A stretch of 64,000 bases of DNA from JAEUMD01 sp937950105 (GTDB lineage: Bacteria; Pseudomonadota; Alphaproteobacteria; Rhizobiales; Hyphomicrobiaceae), in NCBI GenBank assembly GCA_036821845.1, contig DAISIT010000007.1, forward strand, positions 5,315-69,314. The letters are read 5' to 3'. The position numbers and the translations under genes are program-made. The notes beneath the pieces were generated by a model that saw nothing but the letters and a program-made list of their open reading frames with translations, searched no databases and was not told the DNA's origin. Within the stretch, counting starts at the first letter, position 1, and each line of letters starts with the position of its first letter. Of this stretch, positions 41,546 through 50,947 are shown one piece after another.

Positions 41546-42094
41546 TCAACGCAGCGAATTGAACCTCGACGACGGCGGCGTCGCCTCGGCGCCGGCATCG
41601 GCTTGCTGATCCTGGAGCGCGGGGACCGTGGCCGTGCCCGGAGCCTTCGCCGGGCTGGTCCACTTGGCCAGCGCGAATCCGGCTGCCGCGACCAGCGTCA
41701 ACGACACGAGCAGAGATACGCTCCAGCCGGCGGCGCTTTTGAGCCGCGCGCTGGTCCGCTGCCGTTTGGCCGTCCGCACCCAGGCGAGCGTGCTCGGCTC
41801 GGTCGGCGATGCGGCGGTCGTGAATCCGGAGGCCGCGAGCGGCGAGCGGGGCTCATCGGACTTTTCCAAAGGCGTTCCGGCGAGAGCGTGGTCGTCGGCC
41901 GTCATGCACGAGGCGACGTAAGCCTCGTCGGCCTCGTCGCCGAGCCAGCGCTGTTTGGGCGCGGTGGCGGTGCTGCTGCGCTCGCGGCGTCGCTCCAGAA
42001 TGCGGGAAATCTCCGCGGTCAGTAGCGTTTCGTCGAGCGGTTCGTTGACGAGGCGGCGGCGGTCGCCCGCCGCATCGATGCGCAATGGCTTCAT
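41546..42094 (-). CDS. Hypothetical protein with one C-terminal membrane helix
   Basis: I do not recognise this 182-residue protein. The first 60 residues are charged (MKPLRIDAAGDRRRLVNEPL, then EISRILERRRERSS), residues 60-115 are Ser/Thr/Ala/Pro-rich, and a single TM helix spans about 122-144 (GWSVSLLVSLTLVAAAGFAL). A short Pro/Gln/Ala tail follows. The layout is that of a tail- or bitopic-anchored inner-membrane protein with a cytoplasmic N-terminus. The ATG at 42094 is the first in frame. It is convergent with the PRMT-like gene, 57 bases apart. Confidence 0.65.
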   Translation of the reverse strand: MKPLRIDAAGDRRRLVNEPLDETLLTAEISRILERRRERSSTATAPKQRWLGDEADEAYVASCMTADDHALAGTPLEKSDEPRSPLAASGFTTAASPTEPSTLAWVRTAKRQRTSARLKSAAGWSVSLLVSLTLVAAAGFALAKWTSPAKAPGTATVPALQDQQADAGAEATPPSSRFNSLR

Positions 42095-42462
42095 GGCGCG
42101 GTCTCCCCGGACTGGGCGAAACGGCGACGCAGGGACGGATGGCCGGAACCCGGAGATGGGCTCGCGGGCGCCGCAGGGCGCCCAACGAGGACATGACGCG
42201 GCCGTCGTGAGGTCGAACAGAGCATGCTACGCTCCCGGCGTCCGGCGCCGCACACCGGACGAGGATTACAAAACGCATTCAAACGACAAGCACGGGTCCC
42301 TCAACCACATGCCCCTGTGGAAAACTTATACGCGCTGTTTTGTGCAGGCAACTGAAATATGTTCACGAGCGTACAAAGAAGGACGGCCGCCGGGGTGGAC
42401 TTTGCCGCCGAGCCGGAAGACTGAGAGAGCTGTTGCGACCAAAGGTGTGACGGGAGAACTGA
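42095..42462. other. Divergent intergenic region before nnrU
   Basis: About 370 bases between a minus-strand and a plus-strand gene. No gene or RNA recognised. AT-richer sequence at 42315..42365 (AAACTTATACGC, TGAAATATG) is the likely promoter zone. I looked for an FNR/NnrR-type inverted repeat (TTGAT/ATCAA or TTGCG/CGCAA) because nnrU follows, and saw none. Confidence 0.35.
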
Positions 42463-43068
42463 ATGATACCGCTGATCCTCGGACTGGTACTCTTTTTCGC
42501 GGTCCACATTGTTCCGACCAATCCGGCGCTGCGGCGCAGTTTCACCGATCGCTTCGGCGAAGGCACCTACAAGGCGGCCTTTTCGATCGTCTCGGCCATC
42601 GGCCTCGTGTTGATCGTGCTCGGCTATCACAAGCTGCAGGTGATGCCGGGCAAGAACCCCGTTCTCTACGATCCACCGCTGTGGATGCGTCATGTGACGC
42701 TGGCGCTGATGCTGCCGGCGATGATCCTGCTGGTCGCGGCGTATGTGCCGTCGAATATCCGCGACAAGGTTCGCCATCCGATGCTCGCAGCGGTGAAGAT
42801 CTGGGCGTTCTCGCATCTGCTCGCAAACGGCGATCTGGCCTCGCTGGTGCTGTTCGGATCGTTCCTCGCCTACGCCGTCTTCGATCGCATTTCGCTGAAG
42901 CGGCGCTCGGAAGGCGGGCGTGGACCGCTCGGCACCCGCACTGGCGGTCTCAGCGGCGATTTGATCGCGGTGGTCGTCGGCACGGCGCTTTACGTGGTGC
43001 TGCTCGGCGGCCTGCACGGGCGCCTGTTCGGCGCCGAGCCGATCCCCGGATGGACCCTGCTCGGCTGA
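42463..43068 (+). CDS. NnrU family membrane protein
   Basis: Integral membrane protein of 201 residues with about five to six hydrophobic helices. The N-terminus LGLVLFFAVHIVPTNPALR and the conserved KIWAFSHLLANGDLASLVLFGSFLAYAVFDRISLKRR region with its histidines match the NnrU/MAPEG-like family (first named from denitrifying bacteria, also related to the heme-protein domain of isoprenoid isomerase Z-ISO). The ATG at 42463 follows GGGAGAACTGA. One base separates its stop from the MOSC gene start. No denitrification genes are nearby, so a role in nitrite/NO respiration is not supported here. Confidence 0.85.
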   Translation: MIPLILGLVLFFAVHIVPTNPALRRSFTDRFGEGTYKAAFSIVSAIGLVLIVLGYHKLQVMPGKNPVLYDPPLWMRHVTLALMLPAMILLVAAYVPSNIRDKVRHPMLAAVKIWAFSHLLANGDLASLVLFGSFLAYAVFDRISLKRRSEGGRGPLGTRTGGLSGDLIAVVVGTALYVVLLGGLHGRLFGAEPIPGWTLLG

Positions 43069-43069
43069 A

Positions 43070-43597
43070 ATGACGGCGCGCCCACCTGCTTCAGCGCCGC
43101 CCGCTTGTACGGGACGCCTCGCGGCGATCGCCGTGCGGCCGGCGCGGCGGGCGCCGATGCGCCTCCTCGATCGCGTCACCGTGACGGTCGAGCGCGGCAT
43201 CGAGGACGACTACAAGAGCCTCAAGCATCCGCGGCGCGCGGTGACCATACTATCGCGTGAGGATTGGGAGGCCGCGCTCGCCGGTCTCACCGATCTGGCG
43301 GGGCCGGTTCCGCTGCCGTGGACCGCGCGCCGCGCCAACCTGCTGGTCGAGGGGCTGCGCCTGCCGCGGGCGCGTGGAGCGATAATTTCGGTCGGTTCGG
43401 TGGAACTGGAAGTCACGGGGCAGACGGTTCCGTGCGCGCGCATGGACGAGGTGCACCCGGGGCTGCTGAAGGCGCTCGGACCGCACTGGCGCGGCGGCGT
43501 GACCTGTCGCGTCGTCCGCGGTGGCGTGCTGTCGGCGGGAGACAGGGTTGCGATCCTGCATGCGCCGCCGGAGCGGCGCATCGTGCTGCCGGGATAG
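43070..43597 (+). CDS. MOSC domain-containing protein
   Basis: A 175-residue cytoplasmic protein consisting of a MOSC (molybdenum cofactor sulfurase C-terminal) domain. Visible family features are the N-terminal strand GRLAAIAVRPARRAPMRLLD, the GIEDDY..K segment, ANLLVEGLRLP, and the cysteine-containing GQTVPCARMDEVHPGLLKAL. The C-terminal GGVTCRVVRGGVLSAGDRVAIL follows. The conserved Cys in VPCARM is the likely persulfide/Moco ligand. These proteins transfer sulfur or handle molybdenum-pterin ligands; the substrate is not known for this subfamily. Immediately behind nnrU, probably in one transcript, and convergent with the L,D-transpeptidase gene. Confidence 0.87.
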   Translation: MTARPPASAPPACTGRLAAIAVRPARRAPMRLLDRVTVTVERGIEDDYKSLKHPRRAVTILSREDWEAALAGLTDLAGPVPLPWTARRANLLVEGLRLPRARGAIISVGSVELEVTGQTVPCARMDEVHPGLLKALGPHWRGGVTCRVVRGGVLSAGDRVAILHAPPERRIVLPG

Positions 43598-43700
43598 CGG
43601 CGAGGACGCGAGCCACGACGCCGGTGCCGGCTGTGATATGCGCACTCGCGTACAGGAACGCGATACCCGCCGCGGGGCCGGCGCGTCGGCACGTCACCGA

Positions 43701-45548
43701 TCAGCGCGGTTGCACGATGATGTCGGTGAACTTGCCGGTCTCGTTGCTGATGCCCACGTCCGAGACGATCAGCGTCGAGCCCGGCTTCACGATCTCGCTG
43801 AGGCGTGCGCGAACCTCATCAGCCATTTCAATGCGTTCGAGGGCGTTGGCGGCGGTCGGCGCCTTGGCCAGACTCGAAAGCGCGGGTTCGTCGTCCATCG
43901 AGGCAGCACGTGTGCGCCCGGCCGGCCTGGCTTCGCCCGCGTTACCGTCCCCGGTCGCGACCGTCACGGCGCGCCAGTCGAGCCTGGTCTCACTGTCGTC
44001 GGCATAGCGCACCGCGTTGAAGACGTGGGTTCCGATCGGCGCTTCCAGCATACGGATGGCGACGGGCGCCTGGAACACATCCTCGAAGCCCTGGCGGACG
44101 TACAGCAGGCCGGTCTTGCGGCTGACGAAAACGGTTGCCGGTTTGTCGTACTGGGCGAGCGCGGACACGGCGCGCGCATGAGCGCCCTTGGCCGCGTCGA
44201 TCCTGTTCTGTGCCGTTGCAAAGTGTGTGCGCACGGCCGGCAGCGCGGCTTCGGCCTCCGCAACCGGGGGCTCGAGGCGTGCGACGGTCTCGCGCTGGGC
44301 AGCGGCGGCGGCCTCGGTGTCGCGCAGGTCCTGGTCGGCACCGGCGATGGCGTTTTCGAGTTCGGCTTCCTTCGATGCCGCGAGTTCGGCGTTGTCGATG
44401 TCACGCTGCGCTTCGGCCTGACGCTGCTCGGCGCGGCGCAGAAGTTGTTCGGTCGGCCGGTCGCTCGCCGCGTCCGCCAGATGCTCGGCCTGCCGCTGCC
44501 TGGTCTTGATCTCCGCCAGCCGCATCGCCTGCCGCTGGCGTTTGATGAAATCGGCGAGACCCTGCTCGAGCTGGTTGCGCCGGGTTGTGATCGTGCGCTG
44601 CTCCTGTTCGAGCTTCACCAGTTCGAGGCGCGCGTCGCGCAAGCTCGATTTCGCCGCCAGCAGTGTCGCGTTGGCGTTGGCAACGGCCGCCGCGGCAGCG
44701 ACCCGCGCAGCTTCCGCGGCCTCGATCTCCGCGGCCCGTGCGGCGATGTCGGCCTGGCGCTCGGCACGAGCGATGGCGCGCGTACGCGTTGTGCCGGCCC
44801 CTGTGCGTATTGGAGACAAGGCCACCTGACGCGCTGCGGCTTCGGCGGCAACGGCCGGTGTGACGCCGAGCGCTGCCGACACCGTGGCGAGGCCCGTCGC
44901 AGCCGACTTGACGGAAGCGCCGCTCGACGTGGCGTCAGCCGCCGTCGCGACGACAGGCTCTCCCGGCGGCAGCGCTTCCGGCAGCCGCGCGTGCGCGAAC
45001 GCGCGCGGTCCTTCGACAGGATCGTGCGTGACGATCACCCGCGTCCCGAGTGACGTCATGGAAAACAGAGTGCGCGAGAAGGCGTAGGGGAGCCGGATGC
45101 AACCATGCGATGCCGGGAACCCCGGCAGAGCGCCGGCGTGCAGCGCCACGCCCGACCACGTGATGCGCTGCATATTGGGCATCGGCGCGCTGTCGTAGAG
45201 GTTCGAGAAGTGCGTCCGGTTCTTCTGCAGCACCGAGAAGATACCCGTCGGCGTCGGATTGCTGCGCGTGCCTGAAGAAATCGGCGCGGTGGCGACCAGC
45301 CCATCCTGATCGTAAACCTCGAGCCGCTGCTTTTTCAGCGACACCAGCAACGTCAGTAAACGGCCGTTCTGTTGCGCTTCTGTCCGACGCGAGTTTGCCG
45401 TCGCCGGTTGCGTCGTGGCCAGGAGCACTGCGGACAAAGCCGCCAAATACGGCGAGCAGAAATTCCAGTTCGCATTGGGCACGACGTCGACCCCCGGATA
45501 CGCGATACGACACGAGATGCATTTCGACGGATGCGGCAAGTATCTCAT
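43701..45548 (-). CDS. L,D-transpeptidase (YkuD) with long coiled coil and degenerate second YkuD-like end
   Basis: Periplasmic peptidoglycan 3-3 cross-linking or lipoprotein-attaching enzyme. With the ATG at 45548 it is 615 residues; a GTG at 45482 would leave a cleaner signal peptide (PNANWNFCSPYLAALSAVLL). The YkuD domain (about 60-180) is complete: catalytic C150 in ASHGCIRLP, with H138 in VALHAGALPG. A long Ala/Glu/Arg/Gln-rich coiled coil follows (about 245-460). The last 150 residues restart with a YkuD-like strand pattern (VFVSRKTGLLYVRQG, APIGTHVFNAV) but lack an SHGC motif. So one catalytic and one apparently dead half flank a coiled coil. The start is uncertain. Confidence 0.82.
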   Translation of the reverse strand: MRYLPHPSKCISCRIAYPGVDVVPNANWNFCSPYLAALSAVLLATTQPATANSRRTEAQQNGRLLTLLVSLKKQRLEVYDQDGLVATAPISSGTRSNPTPTGIFSVLQKNRTHFSNLYDSAPMPNMQRITWSGVALHAGALPGFPASHGCIRLPYAFSRTLFSMTSLGTRVIVTHDPVEGPRAFAHARLPEALPPGEPVVATAADATSSGASVKSAATGLATVSAALGVTPAVAAEAAARQVALSPIRTGAGTTRTRAIARAERQADIAARAAEIEAAEAARVAAAAAVANANATLLAAKSSLRDARLELVKLEQEQRTITTRRNQLEQGLADFIKRQRQAMRLAEIKTRQRQAEHLADAASDRPTEQLLRRAEQRQAEAQRDIDNAELAASKEAELENAIAGADQDLRDTEAAAAAQRETVARLEPPVAEAEAALPAVRTHFATAQNRIDAAKGAHARAVSALAQYDKPATVFVSRKTGLLYVRQGFEDVFQAPVAIRMLEAPIGTHVFNAVRYADDSETRLDWRAVTVATGDGNAGEARPAGRTRAASMDDEPALSSLAKAPTAANALERIEMADEVRARLSEIVKPGSTLIVSDVGISNETGKFTDIIVQPR

Positions 45549-45843
45549 GGATTCGTTATCAGCGCCCTGCGCATGCCGCAATCAAGTCCTCAGAAGCAAC
45601 CGATAATCCTCGACTTGTGTTGCGCGGCGGCAAGCCGGTTATGCTCAATTCCATTGCAGCAGAGCGTCGCCGGGTGACGTTCCCGCCGACAGGAACGGTG
45701 GACCGGCACGCAGAGGGCGGGGCTGTGCATGCTAAAATTCAGGAGCGACTTCCCCCGCGCCCCCTGTACATAGTCGTCCGCCGCATGGTGCCGCGCGGGC
45801 TGCGCGGGCCCGCAACATTCGAAAAGCATCACGAGGGAATTCC

Positions 45844-46773
45844 ATGTCCGCACAGTCACCGGCCGGATCTCAGGGTGGGGCCAAAGTCCGCCGCCTGATG
45901 GCGCCGGACATCGCCGCAAAGAAGGGCGTCGAGCCGATCGTTTCGCTGACCTCGTATCATGCGCATACGGCCGCGATCGCCGACAAGTATTGCGACTTCC
46001 TGCTGGTCGGCGACAGTCTGGGCATGGTCATGCACGGCTACGAGACGACGGTGCCGGTCCCGCTGGAGCTGATGATCATGCACGGCAAGGCGGTGGTGCG
46101 CGGCGCGCGGCGCGCGCTGGTCGTCGTCGACATGCCGTTCGGCACCTACGAGGAGAGCCCGCCGGTCGCCTTCCGCAACGCCGCGCGCGTGATGAAGGAG
46201 ACCGACTGCGGAGCGGTGAAGCTCGAGGGCGGTCGGCGCATGGCGGAGACCATCCGCTATCTGGTCGATCGCGGCATCCCGGTGATGGCCCACATCGGCC
46301 TGACGCCGCAGTCGATCAACGTCATCGGCGGCTTCAAGGCGCAGGGCCGCGAGGCGGCGCAGTGGGCGGCGATCGAGGAGGATGCGCGCGTCGTCGCCGA
46401 AGCGGGCGCGTTTTCGGTGGTGCTCGAGGCGATGGCCGAGCCGCTGGCCGCCCGGATCACGCGGTCGATCCCGATCCCGACCATCGGTATCGGCGCCTCG
46501 TCCGTGTGCGACGGGCAGATCCTCGTGATGGAGGACATGCTCGGGCTTTCGCCGCGGGTGCCGAAGTTCGTCAAGGAGTTCGGTGAGGTCGGCGCGGCCA
46601 TCGAGCGGGCGATCGCTGGGTATGCAGACGAGGTCCGGGCGCGCACGTTCCCGGCGAGCGAGCACACGTATGCGATGAAGGACGAGGGCGGCGCGAAAGC
46701 CTCCGGCGAGGCGGCGGGGGCGGCTCCGGCATCCTCGCGGGCCACGAAAAGGTCGAAAAGTCCGGGCACGTAG
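45844..46773 (+). CDS. panB: 3-methyl-2-oxobutanoate hydroxymethyltransferase
   Basis: First committed step of pantothenate and CoA synthesis: 5,10-methylene-THF plus alpha-ketoisovalerate gives ketopantoate. The 309-residue protein has the TIM-barrel family text. It includes VSLTSYHAHTAAIADKYCDFLLVGDSLGMVMHGYETT (metal/ketoacid site), DMPFGTYEESP, VKLEGG, PVMAHIGLTPQSINVIGGFKAQGR and the catalytic VLEAMAEPLA region. GIGASSVCDGQILVMEDMLG is also present. The C-terminal 35 residues are an Ala/Gly/Ser/Lys tail beyond the usual PanB end (about 265-275 residues). The ATG at 45844 follows GAGGGAATTCC. No panC is adjacent. Confidence 0.94.
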   Translation: MSAQSPAGSQGGAKVRRLMAPDIAAKKGVEPIVSLTSYHAHTAAIADKYCDFLLVGDSLGMVMHGYETTVPVPLELMIMHGKAVVRGARRALVVVDMPFGTYEESPPVAFRNAARVMKETDCGAVKLEGGRRMAETIRYLVDRGIPVMAHIGLTPQSINVIGGFKAQGREAAQWAAIEEDARVVAEAGAFSVVLEAMAEPLAARITRSIPIPTIGIGASSVCDGQILVMEDMLGLSPRVPKFVKEFGEVGAAIERAIAGYADEVRARTFPASEHTYAMKDEGGAKASGEAAGAAPASSRATKRSKSPGT

Positions 46774-46976
46774 CGCCGTAATCGGCGAAGGGAATCGCAG
46801 GATAACGATCCGGCGCGTTGCGCGGGCGCGCTTGCGTCATTTCCCGTCTCGGCTATCTATGCGGGCTTATTCCCTGCCTTGTCTCGGCGCGTTCGGTCGC
46901 GCTGGGCCCGGCAGGGTGAACGAGGACGGGTGGGCGGTTCGGCCGGCCGCCAAACTGAACCGGACGCTGGAGCCCG

Positions 46977-47768
46977 ATGGCCAACAACGAAGACACCCTG
47001 ATCCGCGAGGTCGAGGAGGAACTGCGCCGCGAGCGTATGCAGGAGCTGTGGAACCGCTACGGCACCTATTTCCTGATCGCCGCCATTGCCCTCGTCGCCG
47101 CTGTATGGGGCGTCAGGTTCTACAACGACCGCAAGGCTGCCGCCGCCGCCGAAGCCGGAGCGCGCTTCAACGCGGCGCTGCAACTCGCTGAACAAAGCAA
47201 GGCGGACGAATCGCGTGCGGCCTTCGAGAAGATCGCGTCGGGCGGGCCTTCGGGGTATGCGGCTCTCGCCCGGCTGCAGCTCGCCGCCGCCGCCGCCAAG
47301 GCGGGGGATCGCGCCAAGGCCGCCACCGAGTATGCGGCGCTCGCCGACGACAAGGGGGCCGACACGACGCTGCGTTCGCTCGCTGCCCTCAATCTCGCCA
47401 TGTTGAAGGTTGGGGATGGCGCCTTTACCGAGGTCGAGAATCGGCTCAACGATCTGGCTGCCGATACAAGTCCGTGGCGTTCGAATGCCCGCGAGCTGAT
47501 CGCGGTCGGCGCGCTCAAGGCGGGGCAGACCGAAAAGGCGCGATCCGCGCTCGAGCGGATTCTCGCCGACGCCGAGGCGCCGCCGAGCGTTCGGGAGCGC
47601 TCGCAGATCCTGCTTGGCGGCATCGTCGCGGCCGATCTCGCCAGCGTGGCGAAACCGGCGGCAACGGCGCCTGCCGCCGCACCGCCTGCTGCAGCGCCCC
47701 AGGCGCCTGCTGCTGCGACACCTACGCCTGCCGCTCCGGCCCAGCCGGCGCCACAGGGACAGAAGTAG
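46977..47768 (+). CDS. YfgM-like tetratricopeptide membrane protein
   Basis: A 263-residue bitopic protein: a cytoplasmic acidic N-terminus (MANNEDTLIREVEEELRRER), TM helix (about 31-47, YFLIAAIALVAAVWGVRF) and a periplasmic TPR-like region (about 60-210, repeating Ala-rich helices such as AALARLQLAAAAAKAGD). A Pro/Ala tail ends it. This is the YfgM/TPR_21 family (ancillary SecYEG translocon subunit, periplasmic chaperone interactor). It sits directly upstream of bamB, and der follows bamB, the same yfgM-bamB-der order as in E. coli, which supports the call. The gap to bamB is 44 bases. Confidence 0.9.
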   Translation: MANNEDTLIREVEEELRRERMQELWNRYGTYFLIAAIALVAAVWGVRFYNDRKAAAAAEAGARFNAALQLAEQSKADESRAAFEKIASGGPSGYAALARLQLAAAAAKAGDRAKAATEYAALADDKGADTTLRSLAALNLAMLKVGDGAFTEVENRLNDLAADTSPWRSNARELIAVGALKAGQTEKARSALERILADAEAPPSVRERSQILLGGIVAADLASVAKPAATAPAAAPPAAAPQAPAAATPTPAAPAQPAPQGQK

Positions 47769-47812
47769 ACACCGGCATTTCGCCGGTGCGGGGACAGGGG
47801 AAGGTCCGCGGG

Positions 47813-49189
47813 ATGGGCACCAGGGCTCGCTTTGCACACGTCACCGCGGTCATCGCTCTCGCGGCGCTCGCCGGCGGCTGCTCCGACAGCCTGCCGAGCC
47901 TGCCGAAGATCACCGACCTCAACCCGTTCAAGGAAAAGCAGACGCCGCTGCCGGGCAAGCGCGTGCCGATCATGGCCGTCGCCGAGAAGGTGCCGGGCGA
48001 GTTGGCGTCGGCCGACAAGCCGATCGCGCTGCCGCAGGAGCGCGCCAACGACGAGTGGTCGCAGTCGGGCGGCGACGCCGGCAATGCGCCGGGGCATCTG
48101 GCACTGTCCGCCGCGGTCCGCACCGCGTGGAGCGGCGATGCCGGCACCGGCTCGAGCAAGGCCGGCCGCGTCACCGCCTCGCCGATCGTTTACGGCGGCC
48201 GTGTCTACACCCTCGATGCCGTCGGCAGTGTCACGGCGTTCTCGGCCAGCGGCGGTTCCGTCGCCTGGCGCACGTCGCTGATCCCCGACCGCGAGAAGGG
48301 TGGCGGCGGCGGCTTCTTCTCGCTCGGCGCCGGGACGCCCGGCGGCGGCTACGGTGGCGGCATCGCCGCCGACAGCGGCCGTCTCTATGCGGCCAGCGGC
48401 TTCGGCAATGTCGTGGCGCTCGATCCGGCCAACGGCAAGAAGCTGTGGGAGCGCAATCTCGGCCTGCCCGTGCGCGCCGCGCCGACCGCGTCCGGCGACC
48501 GCGTTTTCGTCATCACCATGGAAGGCCGGTTCATCTGCCTTTCCGGCGTCGACGGTGCCGAGCTGTGGGCGGTGCGCGGCCTGCCGCAGCAGGCGAGCCT
48601 CGTCATGAATGTCAGCCCGGCCGTGTCGGGCGACGTGGTCGTGGTTCCGTATCCGTCCGGCGATCTGGTCGCCCTCAAGGTGTCCGACGGTTCGGCGCTG
48701 TGGACGGAAAACCTCGCCCGCTCGCGCTCGACGTCGCAGCTCACCGGCCTCGCCGATGCAGCACGTCCCGCAATCGACAACGGCGTCGTCTATGCCGTCA
48801 GCCACGCCGGCCGCATGGTGGCGACGCAGCTCAAGACCGGCGAGCGGCTGTGGTCGCTCAACGTCGCCAGCACGCAGACGCCGTGGGTCGCGGGTGACAG
48901 CGTGTTCGTCGTCGATACGTCCGGCCAGCTGATGGCGGTGGCACGGACGAGCGGCGCTGTGCAGTGGACGGTGCAACTGGCCGGCTCCAACACATGGTCG
49001 GGGCCGGTGCTGGCCGGCGGCAAGCTTTGGCTGGCGTCGGCCAAGGGCGTGCTGGTCGGTGTCGATGCGCTGACCGGCAAGGTCGGCTCGCAGCAGGAGC
49101 TGGGCGATCCGGTCTACATCGCCCCGGTGGTGGCTGAACGCCGCCTCTATGCCCTGACCGACAAGGCCAAGCTCATCGCCCTGAACTGA
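47813..49189 (+). CDS. bamB: Outer-membrane assembly lipoprotein BamB
   Basis: Lipoprotein of the BAM beta-barrel assembly complex. With the ATG at 47813 it is 458 residues: a signal sequence with lipobox LAGGC (cysteine at about 24), a proline-rich connector (about 25-70) and an eight-bladed PQQ-type beta-propeller (about 90-455). Recurrent blade motifs include GSVAWRT, ALDPANGKKLWERNL, DGAELWAV, DGSALWTENLARSRS, TGERLWSLN and SGAVQWTVQL. The glycine-rich GGGGGFFSLGAGTPGGGYGGGI loop between the first blades is a local insertion. The frame is open upstream to 47474, inside the previous gene, but only this start gives a lipoprotein. In the yfgM-bamB-der cluster. Confidence 0.92.
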   Translation: MGTRARFAHVTAVIALAALAGGCSDSLPSLPKITDLNPFKEKQTPLPGKRVPIMAVAEKVPGELASADKPIALPQERANDEWSQSGGDAGNAPGHLALSAAVRTAWSGDAGTGSSKAGRVTASPIVYGGRVYTLDAVGSVTAFSASGGSVAWRTSLIPDREKGGGGGFFSLGAGTPGGGYGGGIAADSGRLYAASGFGNVVALDPANGKKLWERNLGLPVRAAPTASGDRVFVITMEGRFICLSGVDGAELWAVRGLPQQASLVMNVSPAVSGDVVVVPYPSGDLVALKVSDGSALWTENLARSRSTSQLTGLADAARPAIDNGVVYAVSHAGRMVATQLKTGERLWSLNVASTQTPWVAGDSVFVVDTSGQLMAVARTSGAVQWTVQLAGSNTWSGPVLAGGKLWLASAKGVLVGVDALTGKVGSQQELGDPVYIAPVVAERRLYALTDKAKLIALN

Positions 49190-49315
49190 GGTCCGGTCAC
49201 CGCGTCTCAGACTTCGGACCGGAAGTGCGTGCGTTTCCGCGCGCGCCCGCTATAACGCCTCTTTGTTTGCCCGTCGCCGCTGTTCGGCGGGCCATCGCGA
49301 GGCTGCTTCCGACCC

Positions 49316-50770
49316 ATGTCCACCCGTGCCACCGTCGCTATCGTCGGCCGTCCCAACGTCGGCAAGTCGACGCTGTTCAATCGCCTCACCGGCAAGCGCA
49401 CCGCGCTCGTCTCCGACCTGCCGGGGCTGACGCGTGACCGGCGCGAGGGCGTCGCCGAGATCGGCCCGCACAAGCTGACCATCGTCGACACGGCGGGCCT
49501 CGAGGAGGCGTCAGCCGGCTCGATCGCGGCGCGCATGCGCGAGCAGAGCGAGGCGGCCATCCGCGCCGCCGATCTGGTGCTGTTCGTGATCGACACGCGC
49601 GCTGGCGTCACCACCCAGGACGAAGTCTTCGCGCGCATCGCGCGGGGCTCGGGCAAGCCGGTGATCCTGGTCGCCAACAAGGCGGAGGGGCGCGCCGGCG
49701 AGACCGGCTTCTACGAGGCGTTCTCGCTCGGCCTCGGCGAGCCGGTGGCGATCTCGGCCGAGCATGGCGAGGGCATCGGCGAGTTGATTTCCGACGTGTT
49801 GAATGCGCTCGGCCTCAAGCTGCCGCCGTCGGCCAAGCGCGCGCGTCGCGACGAGGAGCACGACGCGGGCGCGACCGACATCGAGCCGCAGCCGGCGCCC
49901 GACGACTTCGCCGCTGCCGGCCGGCCCATTCGCGTCGCCATCGTCGGCCGCCCCAACGCCGGCAAGTCGACGCTGGTCAACGCGCTGCTCGGCGACGAGC
50001 GCATGCTGACCGGGCCGGAGCCTGGCCTCACGCGCGACACCATATCGAGCGAGCTGACGTGGCAGGACCGCAAATTCCTGCTGTTCGACACGGCGGGCTT
50101 GAGGCGCAAGGCCAAGGTCACGGAACTCGCCGAGAAACTCTCGACCAGCGACAGCGTGCGCGCCATCCGCTTCGCCGAGGTGGTTGTTCTGATGATCGAT
50201 GCCGAGCGCCCGTTCGAGCAGCAGGATCTGACCATCGGCGACATGGTCACGAGCGAGGGGCGCGCGCTGGTCGTCGCCGTCAACAAGTGGGATCTCGTCA
50301 CCGACAACCAGAAGCGGCTGAAGGAACTGCGCGAGATCGTGGCCGAGAAGCTGTCGCAGGTTTCGGGCGTTGCGCTCGTCACCATCTCGGCGCTGGGCGA
50401 GAACGGTCTCGACCGCCTGATGCGGGCGATCGCGGACGCCTACGACGGTTGGAACCGGCGCGTGCCGACCGGCGATCTCAATCGCTGGCTGCAGGAGGCG
50501 CTCACGCGCCACGCGCCGCCCGCTGTCGCCGGTCGCCGCATCAAGCTGCGCTACGTGACGCAGCCGTCCGCGCGCCCGCCGACGTTCGTCGCTTTCTGCT
50601 CGCGACCGGGCGAACTGCCGGGCAGTTATGTGCGTTATCTGGTCAACAGTCTGCGTGAGGTGTTCGACCTTCCCGGCGTGCCGATCCGCTTCAATCTCAA
50701 GAAGGGTGAGAACCCGTTCGCGCCCGTGAAGCCGCGTGGCAAGACACGCGGCAAGCCACGGCGCAGCTGA
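49316..50770 (+). CDS. der: Ribosome-associated GTPase Der (EngA)
   Basis: Essential double-GTPase needed for 50S subunit maturation. The 484-residue protein has GTPase domain 1 (about 1-165: GRPNVGKSTLFNRL, DLPGLTRDRR, DTAGL, ANKAEG) and an acidic linker (about 180-200). GTPase domain 2 (about 205-375) shows GRPNAGKSTLVNALL, EPGLTRDTI, DTAGL and NKWD, and a C-terminal KH-like domain (about 380-470) has RVPTGDLNRWLQ, KLRYVTQ and FCSRPGELP. The basic tail GKTRGKPRRS ends the protein. In domain 1 the G4 motif reads NKAEG rather than NKxD, a known variation in this family. The ATG at 49316 is the only start before the first P-loop. Confidence 0.95.
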   Translation: MSTRATVAIVGRPNVGKSTLFNRLTGKRTALVSDLPGLTRDRREGVAEIGPHKLTIVDTAGLEEASAGSIAARMREQSEAAIRAADLVLFVIDTRAGVTTQDEVFARIARGSGKPVILVANKAEGRAGETGFYEAFSLGLGEPVAISAEHGEGIGELISDVLNALGLKLPPSAKRARRDEEHDAGATDIEPQPAPDDFAAAGRPIRVAIVGRPNAGKSTLVNALLGDERMLTGPEPGLTRDTISSELTWQDRKFLLFDTAGLRRKAKVTELAEKLSTSDSVRAIRFAEVVVLMIDAERPFEQQDLTIGDMVTSEGRALVVAVNKWDLVTDNQKRLKELREIVAEKLSQVSGVALVTISALGENGLDRLMRAIADAYDGWNRRVPTGDLNRWLQEALTRHAPPAVAGRRIKLRYVTQPSARPPTFVAFCSRPGELPGSYVRYLVNSLREVFDLPGVPIRFNLKKGENPFAPVKPRGKTRGKPRRS

Positions 50771-50947
50771 GATAATTCCGGCGGCGTGCCGTCCTTAGAC
50801 TTTCGCAGCGCGACCACCGGACCGGTGGTGGCGTGTCGCACTGGCGCAATTCCGCCAGAAAGCATAAGTAGCCGCCAAGCTGGTTGACGCCAATCGGGCG
50901 CGCCTCGAGGTCGAGCAGCGCGCGTTTGCGTAAAGGAAACGGAACAT

